Part shown: positions 1 through 7,600 of the stretch, piece after piece
Numbering within the stretch: position 1 is the stretch's first letter
Layout: each line of letters opens with the position of its first letter
Source: Paraflavitalea pollutisoli
Lineage (GTDB): Bacteria; Bacteroidota; Bacteroidia; Chitinophagales; Chitinophagaceae
Direction of reading: 5' to 3'
DNA: 64,000 nt
NCBI RefSeq assembly: GCF_029360705.1
Contig: NZ_JARKMX010000008.1
Coordinates: forward strand, 682,001 to 746,000
Notes under the pieces: generated by a model
Told to the model about the DNA's origin: nothing
Databases searched by the model: none
The model's input: only the letters and a program-made list of their open reading frames with translations
Position numbers and translations under genes: made by a program

Positions 1-87
1 ATCCGAAAGATCATAGGCGACCTCTCGAACGAAGAAAAGGTATTGGTAGGACTTGATATTAAAACTGTAAAAAAGCAGCATGCATAA
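1..87 (+). CDS. KaiB-like protein, C-terminal fragment (cut by window start)
   Basis: Frame 1 is open from the first base and ends at the TAA at 85-87, giving 28 residues. They begin IRKIIGDLSNEEKVLVGLDI. This closely matches the C-terminus of the next gene (RKLIGDLSDKEKVLKILNL), so it is the tail of a second KaiB-family protein with a thioredoxin-like fold. Its stop overlaps the next start by 8 bases (80-87), which implies translational coupling. The rest of the gene lies outside the window. In Bacteroidota, KaiB-like genes often sit beside kaiC-like genes; whether one lies upstream cannot be seen. Confidence 0.8.
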   Translation: MRKIIGDLSNEEKVLVGLDIKTVKKQHA

Positions 88-391
88 AAAGGGGTTAGCG
101 GGCAATACGGACAAAGGCGGACCTGCCTTTGTATTCACCCTGTACGTGACAGGTAATACCCCTAATTCAATTCGTGCCATCAATAATATACAGGAGATCT
201 GCGAAACCTATATAACTGGCCAGTATAAACTGGATGTGGTCGACGTGTACCAACAGCCAGCATTGGCCCAGCAAGAACAGCTCATTGCGCTGCCCCTGCT
301 GGTTAAGAAACTTCCTTTGCCGGAACGAAAACTCATTGGCGATCTGTCGGACAAAGAAAAAGTATTGAAAATACTCAATTTGGGTTTATAG
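80..391 (+). CDS. KaiB family protein
   Basis: This 103-residue protein covers a whole KaiB domain (about residues 17-103). It opens with the beta strand FVFTLYVTGNTP, then helix NSIRAINNIQEIC, strand YKLDVVDVYQQP, and the conserved LPLLVKKLPLPERKLIGDLS, where KaiB and SasA carry the typical Pro-rich, Arg-Lys-containing loop. KaiB binds the KaiC ATPase in cyanobacteria; in other bacteria the role is less clear and has been linked to stress signalling. The ATG at 80 overlaps the upstream kaiB-like stop, and the kinase gene begins 1 base after this stop, so the genes form one operon. Two KaiB paralogues in a row suggest divided roles. Family assignment is secure; a clock function is not implied. 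Confidence 0.88.
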   Translation: MHKKGLAGNTDKGGPAFVFTLYVTGNTPNSIRAINNIQEICETYITGQYKLDVVDVYQQPALAQQEQLIALPLLVKKLPLPERKLIGDLSDKEKVLKILNLGL

Positions 392-392
392 C

Positions 393-1682
393 ATGCCGAA
401 GCCACCGAAGATACAGGAAGACCTCTTGCAGGAATTGTCCGAAACGCGCCGACGACTTTCGGAGGCGGAAGACGTGATCGAAGCGATACGGAGCGGACAG
501 GTCGATGCGCTGGTCGTTCAAAACGGTGAAGGGCATCAACTGTATACTTTACAATCGGCCGATCACAATTACCGCCTCTTTATCGAAAAGATGAATGAGG
601 GAGCTGTTACACTCGACAAGCACGGGAATATTTTATATGCGAACGCGCAGTTTGCGGCGCTGGTTGGCCTGCCGTTGTCGGAAGTGGTCAGTAAACCATT
701 TAATGAATTGGTGCGGTTGGAGCACCTGACATTTTTCCATACCCTCGTTGAAGCGTGCGGGAAAGGTGATTGCAAAGGCGAAATTGAACTGGTGCATGAC
801 CAACGGTCTGTACCCGTACAGTTGTCCTTAAACCAACTGGAACAAGCGGAAGGAACCTTCATCAATATCATAGTAACCGACCTTAGCCTGCAAAAGAATA
901 ACCAGAAACAACTGGAAGAAAACAACCTGCAATTGGAGCTGGTCAACAAAACGCTGGAAGCCAGTAACCACGATCTGCAACAGTTTGCCTCTGTCGCCTC
1001 GCATGATCTGCAGGAGCCGCTGCGCAAGATCCTGATGTTTGGAGACCGGATCAGGACAACCACAGCTATCGATCCCGCGGGTAAAGAATTACAATACCTG
1101 GAAAAGATGATCGGTGCTGCCAACCGGATGAAGACGCTTATTATCGACATTCTCAATTACTCGCGGTTATCGGTCAATGATGGCGTGTTCCTGCCGGTTG
1201 ACCTGAATGTGTTGCTGAAAGAGCTGCTGGACGATTTTGAACTGATGGTGGAAGAAAAGCAGGCCCAGATCTTTATTGGTGCCACGGCGACGATCGAAGC
1301 CAACCGGGGGCAGATACGGCAATTGTTCCAGAATCTCGTATCCAATGCCCTGAAGTTTTCGAGCCCGGATGTGGCTCCTGTGGTAACGATCGCCGGGCAG
1401 CGCCTGGCGGAGAAAAGCTTTGATAGCGCCATCCGGGAAGATGGTCCTTACTACCTCATTAGCATCAGCGATAATGGGATTGGCTTTGACGAAAAATACA
1501 TTCCAAATATATTCTCCCTGTTTGAACGATTGAATGCTAAGGAGAAATTTGAAGGAACGGGCATCGGCTTGGCGATCGCTAAAAAGATTGTGGAGAAACA
1601 CCAGGGCATGATGCATGTGAGCAGCACCGTAGGAAGAGGAAGCGTATTTCAGATTCTACTACCCATTAAACACACTCAGTAA
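393..1682 (+). CDS. PAS-domain sensor histidine kinase
   Basis: This 429-residue soluble kinase has no membrane segment. An N-terminal coiled coil (about 8-40) is followed by a PAS domain (about 58-165), a second helical linker, and a HisKA domain with the phosphoacceptor motif SHDLQEPLRKI near residue 205. The HATPase_c domain shows the N box (NLVSNALKFS), the G1 box (DNGIGFDEKYI), the F box (IFSLFERL) and the G2 box (GTGIGLAIAKKI). It resembles phytochrome-like and SasA-like kinases. It lies in an operon with KaiB-like proteins upstream and a lone receiver 6 bases downstream, so the natural reading is that KaiB/KaiC status or a PAS ligand controls the kinase, which then phosphorylates that receiver. 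The pairing is inferred from gene order. Confidence 0.9.
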   Translation: MPKPPKIQEDLLQELSETRRRLSEAEDVIEAIRSGQVDALVVQNGEGHQLYTLQSADHNYRLFIEKMNEGAVTLDKHGNILYANAQFAALVGLPLSEVVSKPFNELVRLEHLTFFHTLVEACGKGDCKGEIELVHDQRSVPVQLSLNQLEQAEGTFINIIVTDLSLQKNNQKQLEENNLQLELVNKTLEASNHDLQQFASVASHDLQEPLRKILMFGDRIRTTTAIDPAGKELQYLEKMIGAANRMKTLIIDILNYSRLSVNDGVFLPVDLNVLLKELLDDFELMVEEKQAQIFIGATATIEANRGQIRQLFQNLVSNALKFSSPDVAPVVTIAGQRLAEKSFDSAIREDGPYYLISISDNGIGFDEKYIPNIFSLFERLNAKEKFEGTGIGLAIAKKIVEKHQGMMHVSSTVGRGSVFQILLPIKHTQ

Positions 1683-1688
1683 TTATAC

Positions 1689-2090
1689 ATGGTACCTAAA
1701 ACAATTTTGTTGGCGGAAGACGACGCAGACGATCGGGAAATGTTTGCCGACTTCCTGGCTTCCCGTGCGGATGTGGCCCTGGCCAGCCTCGCGGAGGATG
1801 GCGTTGACCTTTTGCATACGCTCAACAAAATATCGCATGCTGGTACACTGCCAGATTTTGTCATCCTCGATCAGAACATGCCCCGGCAAAATGGTTTGCA
1901 AACCCTGAAGGAGCTGAAAGAGCTGCCCGCTTATCAACATATTCCCGTCTTCATCTATTCTACCTATGCCGACAAGACCCTGGAAGCACAATGTATCCAG
2001 GCAGGCGCCCTGGGTGTGTTTACCAAGCCCTACTCCTTCGATGGCTACGATGTCATGATCGATGACATGCTGGCACAGGTGGAGGGGTGA
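1689..2090 (+). CDS. Single-domain response regulator (CheY-like)
   Basis: This 133-residue protein is a receiver domain with no output domain. The acidic pocket is visible (AEDDADD, residues 9-15), the phosphoacceptor is Asp61 in VILDQNMP, and the conserved Lys lies in FTKPYS. It begins 6 bases after the kinase stop and is most likely its phosphoryl target. Output must pass through another partner, as in phosphorelays or the rcp1/phytochrome type of receiver that this sequence resembles. The start codon is ATG, and the N-terminal VPKTILLAEDD fits a full receiver domain. Confidence 0.9.
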   Translation: MVPKTILLAEDDADDREMFADFLASRADVALASLAEDGVDLLHTLNKISHAGTLPDFVILDQNMPRQNGLQTLKELKELPAYQHIPVFIYSTYADKTLEAQCIQAGALGVFTKPYSFDGYDVMIDDMLAQVEG

Positions 2091-2215
2091 GGTATGTCTG
2101 CCTTACGAGTTTTTCCCTATGTCAGGCTTTTCTTGCCCTGCACCGTTACCTATTGTCGTGGGTCAAATTGATCTGTTGGGTCATTGGACGGCTTTTGTTT
2201 CCGTATATTTATCCT

Positions 2216-2974
2216 ATGAGCTTTGCCAACAAAACTGCCATCGTCACCGGAGCCGGCAAGGGAATCGGATTTGAACTGTGCCGGCAACTGGCCCTGCATG
2301 GAGCCTGGGTATTACTCAATGATATCGATACGGCACTTGCCGATGAAGCAACCAACCGGATCAACGCCGAAGTTCCGGACCGTTGTTTCGCCATGGCCGG
2401 CGATTCCAGCGATACGCATTTCATCCGGCAGATGGTCGACAGGGCCGTCTCCGAAACCGGGCGCCTCGATATCGTCATGGCCAACGCGGGTATTACCCTA
2501 TTCGGCGATTTTTTCTCCTATACACCTGAAGCCTTTCACCGCGTGATGCAGGTTAATCTGGCAGGCACGTTCTTCCTCGCACAGGCTGCCGCCCATCAAA
2601 TGAAACAACAAGCTACCGGTGGCTCGCTCCTGTTCATGTCTTCCGTAACCGGTCATCAGGCTCATAAGGACCTTGCCGCCTACGGCATGAGCAAAGCCGC
2701 CCTCGAAATGCTGGCCAAAAACCTCGTCATCGAACTCTCTCCTTTCCATATTACCGTCAACACCGTGGCGCCCGGCGCCACCCTCACCGAACGTACACAG
2801 GAAGACGAAGCATACCAAAAGACCTGGTCATCGATCACGCCCATGGGCCGCCCCGCCACAGTGAGTGACATCGCCGCTGCGGCATTATTTCTTGTTGGCG
2901 ATCAGGCGCGGCATATCACGGGGCAAACCATTATCGTCGATGGCGGTTGGACCAGCATTAGCCCGTCACCATAA
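2216..2974 (+). CDS. SDR family NAD(P)-dependent oxidoreductase
   Basis: This is a 252-residue classical short-chain dehydrogenase/reductase. It has the cofactor motif TGAGKGIG near the N-terminus, NAG at the end of beta 4 (MANAGIT), and the catalytic Ser-Tyr-Lys set in SSVTGHQAHKDLAAYGMSKA. The C-terminal GQTIIVDGGW is typical of 3-oxoacyl-ACP-reductase-like and glucose-dehydrogenase-like members. An upstream in-frame start at 2087 would add 43 residues of hydrophobic sequence that the family lacks, so the ATG at 2216 (MSFANKTAIVTG) is chosen. The substrate cannot be read from sequence. It stands alone, facing the minus-strand genes beyond 3047. Confidence 0.9.
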   Translation: MSFANKTAIVTGAGKGIGFELCRQLALHGAWVLLNDIDTALADEATNRINAEVPDRCFAMAGDSSDTHFIRQMVDRAVSETGRLDIVMANAGITLFGDFFSYTPEAFHRVMQVNLAGTFFLAQAAAHQMKQQATGGSLLFMSSVTGHQAHKDLAAYGMSKAALEMLAKNLVIELSPFHITVNTVAPGATLTERTQEDEAYQKTWSSITPMGRPATVSDIAAAALFLVGDQARHITGQTIIVDGGWTSISPSP

Positions 2975-3046
2975 TCATTTCCACCTCCGCCGCGTTTCAA
3001 TCATTTTAGGGTGTTAGGCGGGGTTGGCGAGCGGATGCGGGTATGG

Positions 3047-3589
3047 TTAGCGGGGGCAGCCTGCCTGGTAGTAGAGGAAGTAGGCAGCGCTGATGAGGTC
3101 GGTAATGGTTTCGTAGAGCGTGATCATCTGTCTCCTACCCTTTTTCGTTTGCCGGGCCGATTTGGCGGATATGCCCCACTGAAACATATCCCAGATAGCA
3201 TCCCTGATCTCGTGGGGGTGGTACATGCGGCAGGTGGTGAATACGGAGTCGATCATTGATGGCTCATTGTTCTTTTTATGCCTTGGGAGTAGTAGTGGTG
3301 TGCCGGGTATTTCGGTGATAACGCCTTTCTCTTTCGCCGCCAGGAACAGGTCTTCTATTAGTACGTCGATGTGCTCATAGCTGTAAGTAAGGTCGAGTAT
3401 GTCGGTCTCTGAATAAAAGCGCTCCAGGTTCATGGCGGCAGTCTTGAAAAGATTGTACAGGTCTATTTTGAGGTCGACCACATTGTATCGAGAGAAGATG
3501 GCTTGCAGGGATTGCCAGCCATCGTAGGGATAGATGATCCGGCATTGGTAGACGCAGCCTATCTGCAGGTTGATTTTGTAGTTGTGCAT
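3047..3589 (-). CDS. Hypothetical protein, paralogue of its upstream neighbour
   Basis: I do not recognise this 180-residue protein. It is predicted to be soluble and mostly helical, with no signal peptide or Cys/His cluster. Its C-terminal half (HEIRDAIWDMFQWGI ... LYETITDLISAAYFLY) clearly parallels the smaller protein encoded just upstream at 3608-3934 (QDLREALWEWLVTGL ... LYDQLEKLIEAIYLQN), so the two share a domain of about 55 residues and probably arose by duplication. Only 18 bases separate the genes, and a sigma-factor gene lies further upstream on the same strand. The function is unknown; the shared, Trp- and Tyr-rich amphipathic helices would suit a protein-protein interface. Confidence 0.7.
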   Translation of the reverse strand: MHNYKINLQIGCVYQCRIIYPYDGWQSLQAIFSRYNVVDLKIDLYNLFKTAAMNLERFYSETDILDLTYSYEHIDVLIEDLFLAAKEKGVITEIPGTPLLLPRHKKNNEPSMIDSVFTTCRMYHPHEIRDAIWDMFQWGISAKSARQTKKGRRQMITLYETITDLISAAYFLYYQAGCPR

Positions 3590-3607
3590 AGGTTGATGAT
3601 GATGGTG

Positions 3608-3934
3608 TTAGCTTTTAATAGTTCGCTTGAAGGGTTTGGTAACTGGTTTCGTTGAGGTGGACTTTCTGGCGCGGCTATTTTGCAGATAGATGGCTTCGAT
3701 CAGTTTTTCAAGTTGGTCATACAGGAAGATGAGGTTGCTGCGGCTGCTGCCGTTCTGATAGTTGTTGGTGCTGGTGAGGCCTGTTACCAGCCATTCCCAA
3801 AGGGCTTCGCGTAGGTCTTGCAGGTGGTAATTGGTGAAAAACTCTGTGATGACGTTGGCGGGTTGACTGATATCTTTTGGGTTTAGTCGACGGATGAGGA
3901 GAGCAGTGTGGACGTTCTGGTTTCTTTTGGGCAT
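3608..3934 (-). CDS. Hypothetical protein sharing a domain with the downstream gene
   Basis: This encodes 108 residues from the ATG at 3934; a TTG start at 3940 would add two. The basic N-terminus (MPKRNQNVHTALLIRRL) is followed by a helical domain (about 35-90) with the pattern LREALWEWLVTGL and LIFLYDQLEKLIEAIYLQN, then a Lys/Arg/Ser/Thr-rich tail (KSTSTKPVTKPFKRTIKS). The same helical domain forms the C-terminus of the next gene downstream. It lies 57 bases downstream of the sigma-factor gene on the same strand, so the three genes may be co-transcribed. Function unknown. Confidence 0.65.
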   Translation of the reverse strand: MPKRNQNVHTALLIRRLNPKDISQPANVITEFFTNYHLQDLREALWEWLVTGLTSTNNYQNGSSRSNLIFLYDQLEKLIEAIYLQNSRARKSTSTKPVTKPFKRTIKS

Positions 3935-3991
3935 AAGCAAACGGATATATTGAAGGTGGAATAATGAGCGTATCGACCGGGTTTGTGACGA

Positions 3992-4504
3992 TTATTGTCG
4001 GGACTCGATATTGTTCAGGTGTTCCCGGATGATCTTCACGCCGCTGGCAAAGCGATCGTTGACGGTTTCCAGCGGAACTTTCAGTAGCTGGCTGACGCTG
4101 TGTTTGGAGCAGCCGTGGTAGTACATCAATTCGAGTACGAGGCGTTGGTCGGCTGGTATATGGCGGATGATGCTCCGCAGCCCTGAGTCTTGGTGGTTGA
4201 TGTCGGGCTCGGGTATCACTTCACTGGATCGCAGGTAATGAATGGCTTGCTGGCGTGCGAGGAGTTGCAGCCAGGTAAAGGGAGATTGTTTGGTTGGGTC
4301 GTAGTGATGGATGGTGTCGAAGGCTTCCTGGAATGTCTCTTCGAGCAACTGTGTGGCTGCCTGGCGGTTTTCCAGGATATCCAGCAACAGGCCATATATT
4401 GCCGCCGCATACCGGTCGTAGAGGGTTTTAAAGGCTTCTTTGTCTTGTTGGCGCAGGAGATCAACCAATGACGGGGCGACCGCATTAGGGCGTTTCTTTT
4501 TCAT
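3992..4504 (-). CDS. ECF-like RNA polymerase sigma-70 factor
   Basis: This 170-residue protein has a region 2 (about 23-95: KEAFKTLYDRYAAAIYGLL, then DPTKQSPFTWLQLLARQQAIHYLRS) and a region 4 (about 110-165: IPADQRLVLELMYYHGCSKHSVSQLLKVPLETVNDRFASGVKIIREHL), where the helix-turn-helix binds the -35-like element. The architecture is ECF, close to group SigK/SigW-like factors. No anti-sigma gene lies next to it; instead two small paralogous orphans follow downstream, and either could be a regulator. Its upstream region (4505-4800) carries a structured RNA on the same strand, so part of its transcription may come from that promoter. Confidence 0.85.
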   Translation of the reverse strand: MKKKRPNAVAPSLVDLLRQQDKEAFKTLYDRYAAAIYGLLLDILENRQAATQLLEETFQEAFDTIHHYDPTKQSPFTWLQLLARQQAIHYLRSSEVIPEPDINHQDSGLRSIIRHIPADQRLVLELMYYHGCSKHSVSQLLKVPLETVNDRFASGVKIIREHLNNIESRQ

Positions 4505-4609
4505 AGCTACCTGATTATTGTTGATAAAAAGGATGGGTTGCTGACGACGGCAGCCAGGTGTCCCTTAGGGATTCCCGTAAATGGTATAATGCGTAAAATG
4601 GGGAGTGCG

Positions 4610-4787
4610 GAGACTGCCCCAAAAAGAAGAGGCGCAGGTCTCGACTTTGCTGCCTGGGACCCGTCGGAGGGTTAGGGACAGACAAAGAAGAGCCCACGCC
4701 GTAACGTGAGCTTTCTTCTTTCATCTCATCCCTGTTGAAGTTCCGACGTTCCCAGGCGAGAATCCAGAAGCAGCTTAATGTTTTTAA
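4610..4787 (-). ncRNA. Rod-like structured RNA, candidate 6S RNA
   Basis: The minus strand can fold into one long, interrupted hairpin. The closing stem pairs 4767-4773 with 4614-4620 (CUGCUUC with GGGGCAG). After an internal bubble, a strong stem pairs 4742-4757 with 4652-4668 (GCCUGGGA and GUCGGA with UCCGAC and UCCCAGGC, one small internal loop). Next come a 5-bp stem (4729-4733 with 4674-4678) and an apical hairpin closed by CACG/CGUG at 4695-4708. A consensus promoter ends about 6 bases upstream of the 5' end. Total length is about 178 nt. A closing stem, a central bubble and a long terminal arm at this size are the 6S layout; a 6S family specific to this phylum (6S-Flavo) is known. The fold is read by eye, and the 3' end is uncertain. 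Confidence 0.55.
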
Positions 4788-4792
4788 GGCTG

Positions 4793-4824
4793 CAAATGTA
4801 AATCGAAGATAGAGAACTTTTCAA
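4793..4824 (-). promoter_or_regulatory. Bacteroidota-type promoter of the structured RNA
   Basis: On the minus strand, TTG (4824-4822) is followed after 21 bases by TACATTTG (4800-4793). This matches the Bacteroidota sigma-A consensus (TTG, 17-23 nt, TAnnTTTG) exactly. Transcription would start near 4786, just ahead of the first predicted stem at 4773. Confidence 0.7.
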
Positions 4825-4826
4825 CA

Positions 4827-4844
4827 GGTACCAAGTTTGGTACC
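4827..4844. promoter_or_regulatory. Perfect inverted repeat, candidate operator
   Basis: The two half-sites GGTACCAA and TTGGTACC are perfect 8-bp inverted repeats separated by GT. The site abuts the -33 element of the RNA promoter on one side and lies 35 bases ahead of the XRE start codon on the other. A likely binder is the XRE protein encoded at 4879-5115, which would then control its own operon and perhaps also the RNA. Confidence 0.6.
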
Positions 4845-4878
4845 ATTATTTTTTCCATAGTTTATCACCTTTCCGTTT

Positions 4879-5115
4879 ATGAAGAGCGAAAAGGATATTG
4901 AATTGTTGAAGCAGCTAGGCTTGCATGTTAAGAAGATCAGGCAGGAGAAGGAACTTTCACACCGCCAGGTTGCAGCCGCCTGCAATCTGGAGCATCATCG
5001 TATCATAGAGATTGAACAGGGAAAGGTGAATATTACCTACACTACCTTGGTTGAGTTGGCCCAGGGCTTGGGTGTGACAGCTGGGGAGATTGTGACGGTT
5101 AATCTTGCTAAATAG
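4879..5115 (+). CDS. XRE-family helix-turn-helix regulator
   Basis: This 78-residue protein is a single HTH_3 domain. Helices run from about residue 6 to 75, with the helix-turn-helix at SHRQVAAACNLEHHRIIEIEQG, the family signature EQGKVNITYTTLVELAQGLGV, and no extra sensor domain. It starts 35 bases after a perfect palindrome and ends 44 bases before the Roco gene on the same strand, so it probably leads that operon and represses it. Small XRE genes in this position are common at the head of toxin-antitoxin and phage-defence operons. Confidence 0.85.
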   Translation: MKSEKDIELLKQLGLHVKKIRQEKELSHRQVAAACNLEHHRIIEIEQGKVNITYTTLVELAQGLGVTAGEIVTVNLAK

Positions 5116-5159
5116 AAGTTGTGTGAGCTTTTAGAGATATTTATTAGTCAAAACCATTT

Positions 5160-7583
5160 ATGAGCATACAGATTGCCAATGCTAAGATTGCCAAAGCTAT
5201 TGCTGAACATTCAATCCATATAGATCTTAGCTGCCTCGGTTTGTTGGAAATTCCGGATAACCTCCGGCAAGCAAACTGGCTTCAGCGCTTAAATGTCAGT
5301 AGCAATAATATTAAGAGTCTCCCGACTTGGTTGCATGAGTTTACTGATCTTGAAGTGTTAGATGCGCGTAGCAATAGTATTTCAATTCTGCCATCGGAAA
5401 TTTATGGGATGAATTCTCTAAAACAGTTACATTTTCGATTCAATAAGTTAACAGAAGTAGATGAGGAATTGTCAAGCCTACCAAATCTTACCTATCTAAA
5501 CATTGCGGATAATAATATTTCCAGGTTGCATGCAGGCATGTTTCGTATTCCTCACCTAAACATAGATAATAATCCTGTCATTGATCCGCCTGTGGAGGTC
5601 TATTCAAGGGGATATGAGGCTACCAAGAATTACTTTATGGAACGGACTAACGGGACGGAAAAATTGTATGAATCAAAGTTACTCATTGTAGGAGAGCCCG
5701 GTGCTGGTAAAACTACACTGTTAAATCTTCTTTTAGATGAAAATTACGATTCATTTTTCACTGATTCTTCAACAAAAGGGATAAAGATAGAACCGTACTA
5801 TTTTGAAACGTCAGATGGGACAAAGTTCCGAGTTAATATTTGGGATTTTGGCGGCCAAGAAATCTACCACACAACACACCAGTTTTTTCTAACTAAAAGA
5901 TCACTATATGTTTTGTTGTCAGATAATCGTGCTGAAAATACTGACTTCAATTATTGGTTAAGCTCAATTGAATTGCTTAGCGATGAAAGCCCCTTGTTAC
6001 TTCTTCAAAATGAGAAATCCGAGAGAAAGCATAGGATCAATAATGTAGGAATGCAAGAGCGCTTTGGGATCCTAAGAAACACGTTTTCCTTTAATTTAAA
6101 ACTAGATAAAAAAAGCCTTTCGTCTTTCAAGAGAGCAATACAACATCAAATTGGTGAGTTGCCCCATATTGGGACAGAGCTACCTAAAATTTGGGTGGTA
6201 ATAAGGAAAGAATTAGAAGAGAAATCAAAGACAGTCCCTTATATTACTGATTGGGAGTATTTAGAAATATGTAGGAATTATGGCATGGAAGAAAAGGAAA
6301 GGGCATGGTTTCTTAGTGACTACTTTCACGACTTGGGTGTCTTGCTTCACTTTAAAGATAACGTAGTATTAAAAAGGTGGATCATTCTTAAGCCTGATTG
6401 GGGTACGGAAGCAGTTTATCGGGTGTTGGACAATCGAAAAGTAATTGATAGCAATGGTTATTTTAGTAAGGCAGATTTAGCGGAAATCTGGCGTGAAGAG
6501 AAATACAGGGACATGCACGATGAACTAATTTCTCTAATGATGAAGTTTGAGTTGTGCTACCGAATTGAGGATTCAAATAACTTCATTGCTGCTCAGCTCC
6601 TACAAGTAGCTAAACCAGTTTATAGATGGAGTGAGCTAGATAATATTACGTTTAAGTACACCTACGAGTTCATGCCCAAGGGTATATTAACACGATTTAT
6701 TGTCAGGATGAATGATTACATCGAAAATCAAAAAAATGCGTGGAGAGATGGGGTTGTATTGTATAGAGAAGGCACTTGGGCAGAGGTTATAGAGACTTAT
6801 GGGAAAAATGAGATTAGGATACGAATTCGGGGAGATAACAAGAAAGAGTTTCTGGCTATAATACTAGATTCTATCGATAAAATAAATCTTTCGTACTCCA
6901 ATTTGAAGGTGCAGAAGTTAATTCCGTGCACTTGCAATAAATGCAGGCAAAAAGGCGAGCCACATTATTTCGAATTCAACTATCTGCGGGAATGTTTAAG
7001 AAATGACGTAAATACGGAACGCTGCCATGTAAGCTTTGACTTGATAAAGATTCGCCCTTTAATCGACGATGTACTCGGAGCTGCCTTCAATAAGCGAGGG
7101 GGAGGAATAAAGGTATTTGTGTCTTCTCACTCGGATGATGCTGAAGAGAGTTTGCATTTCATAAAGCATCTCAAGGCATTAGAAAAGTCTGAGAAGTTAA
7201 CTATAAGTGATATGTACACCGTGCCGGCTGGAGTAAATGAAAAAATTGTTATTCGAGAAAGGCTAGACACGTCTGACGTTATTATCTCTCTAATAAGTGC
7301 AAATTATTTTAATTCTGAGACGAGTTGCAATGAAATGACAAAGGCGCTTGATAGAACTGAGACAAAGTCTTGCCTATATATACCTGTTATTATCAAAGAC
7401 TGTGATTGGCGGTCATTGCCAATTAGTGAGATTAGGCCAGTCCTGTATAATGGAAATGGTCTGGTCAGAGCTGGTACTGGTATCGACGAAGCAATGGTTG
7501 ATGCTGTAAGTCAAGTAAAAATGGCAATTAGAGAGTTTAGATTAGGTGACGACGTTTTGGGCATCGAAGCTAAGATTGATTAA
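5160..7583 (+). CDS. Roco protein with C-terminal TIR domain (LRR-Roc-COR-TIR)
   Basis: This 807-residue protein has four parts. Residues about 20-150 are leucine-rich repeats (LQRLNVSSNNIKSLPTWL and at least four further copies). Residues about 165-330 form a Roc GTPase with the P-loop GEPGAGKTTLLN (about 178-189) and switch II DFGGQEIYHTTH (about 231). The usual NKxD motif is degenerate (LLLLQNEKSE). A COR domain with a Cys-rich stretch (CTCNKCRQKGEPH, about 600) follows. A TIR domain (about 650-790; KVFVSSHSDDAEES) has a candidate catalytic Glu in SANYFNSETSCNEM. In known families LRRs sense, Roc-COR switches, and TIR domains cleave NAD+ or build nucleotide signals. Lower GC than its surroundings and a partner TIR gene 17 bases downstream suggest a transferred defence module; that role is inferred. 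Confidence 0.88.
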   Translation: MSIQIANAKIAKAIAEHSIHIDLSCLGLLEIPDNLRQANWLQRLNVSSNNIKSLPTWLHEFTDLEVLDARSNSISILPSEIYGMNSLKQLHFRFNKLTEVDEELSSLPNLTYLNIADNNISRLHAGMFRIPHLNIDNNPVIDPPVEVYSRGYEATKNYFMERTNGTEKLYESKLLIVGEPGAGKTTLLNLLLDENYDSFFTDSSTKGIKIEPYYFETSDGTKFRVNIWDFGGQEIYHTTHQFFLTKRSLYVLLSDNRAENTDFNYWLSSIELLSDESPLLLLQNEKSERKHRINNVGMQERFGILRNTFSFNLKLDKKSLSSFKRAIQHQIGELPHIGTELPKIWVVIRKELEEKSKTVPYITDWEYLEICRNYGMEEKERAWFLSDYFHDLGVLLHFKDNVVLKRWIILKPDWGTEAVYRVLDNRKVIDSNGYFSKADLAEIWREEKYRDMHDELISLMMKFELCYRIEDSNNFIAAQLLQVAKPVYRWSELDNITFKYTYEFMPKGILTRFIVRMNDYIENQKNAWRDGVVLYREGTWAEVIETYGKNEIRIRIRGDNKKEFLAIILDSIDKINLSYSNLKVQKLIPCTCNKCRQKGEPHYFEFNYLRECLRNDVNTERCHVSFDLIKIRPLIDDVLGAAFNKRGGGIKVFVSSHSDDAEESLHFIKHLKALEKSEKLTISDMYTVPAGVNEKIVIRERLDTSDVIISLISANYFNSETSCNEMTKALDRTETKSCLYIPVIIKDCDWRSLPISEIRPVLYNGNGLVRAGTGIDEAMVDAVSQVKMAIREFRLGDDVLGIEAKID

Positions 7584-7600
7584 TGTTTTAAAGTATAATT

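Noticed and set aside
2087-2215. N-terminal extension of the SDR protein by 43 residues
   Set aside because: The added part is hydrophobic, unlike the family, and the ATG at 2216 places the cofactor motif at the usual distance.
4515-4724. Open frame of 69 codons on the minus strand upstream of the sigma gene
   Set aside because: It overlaps the long pairing segments of the structured RNA and has no family match or coding character.
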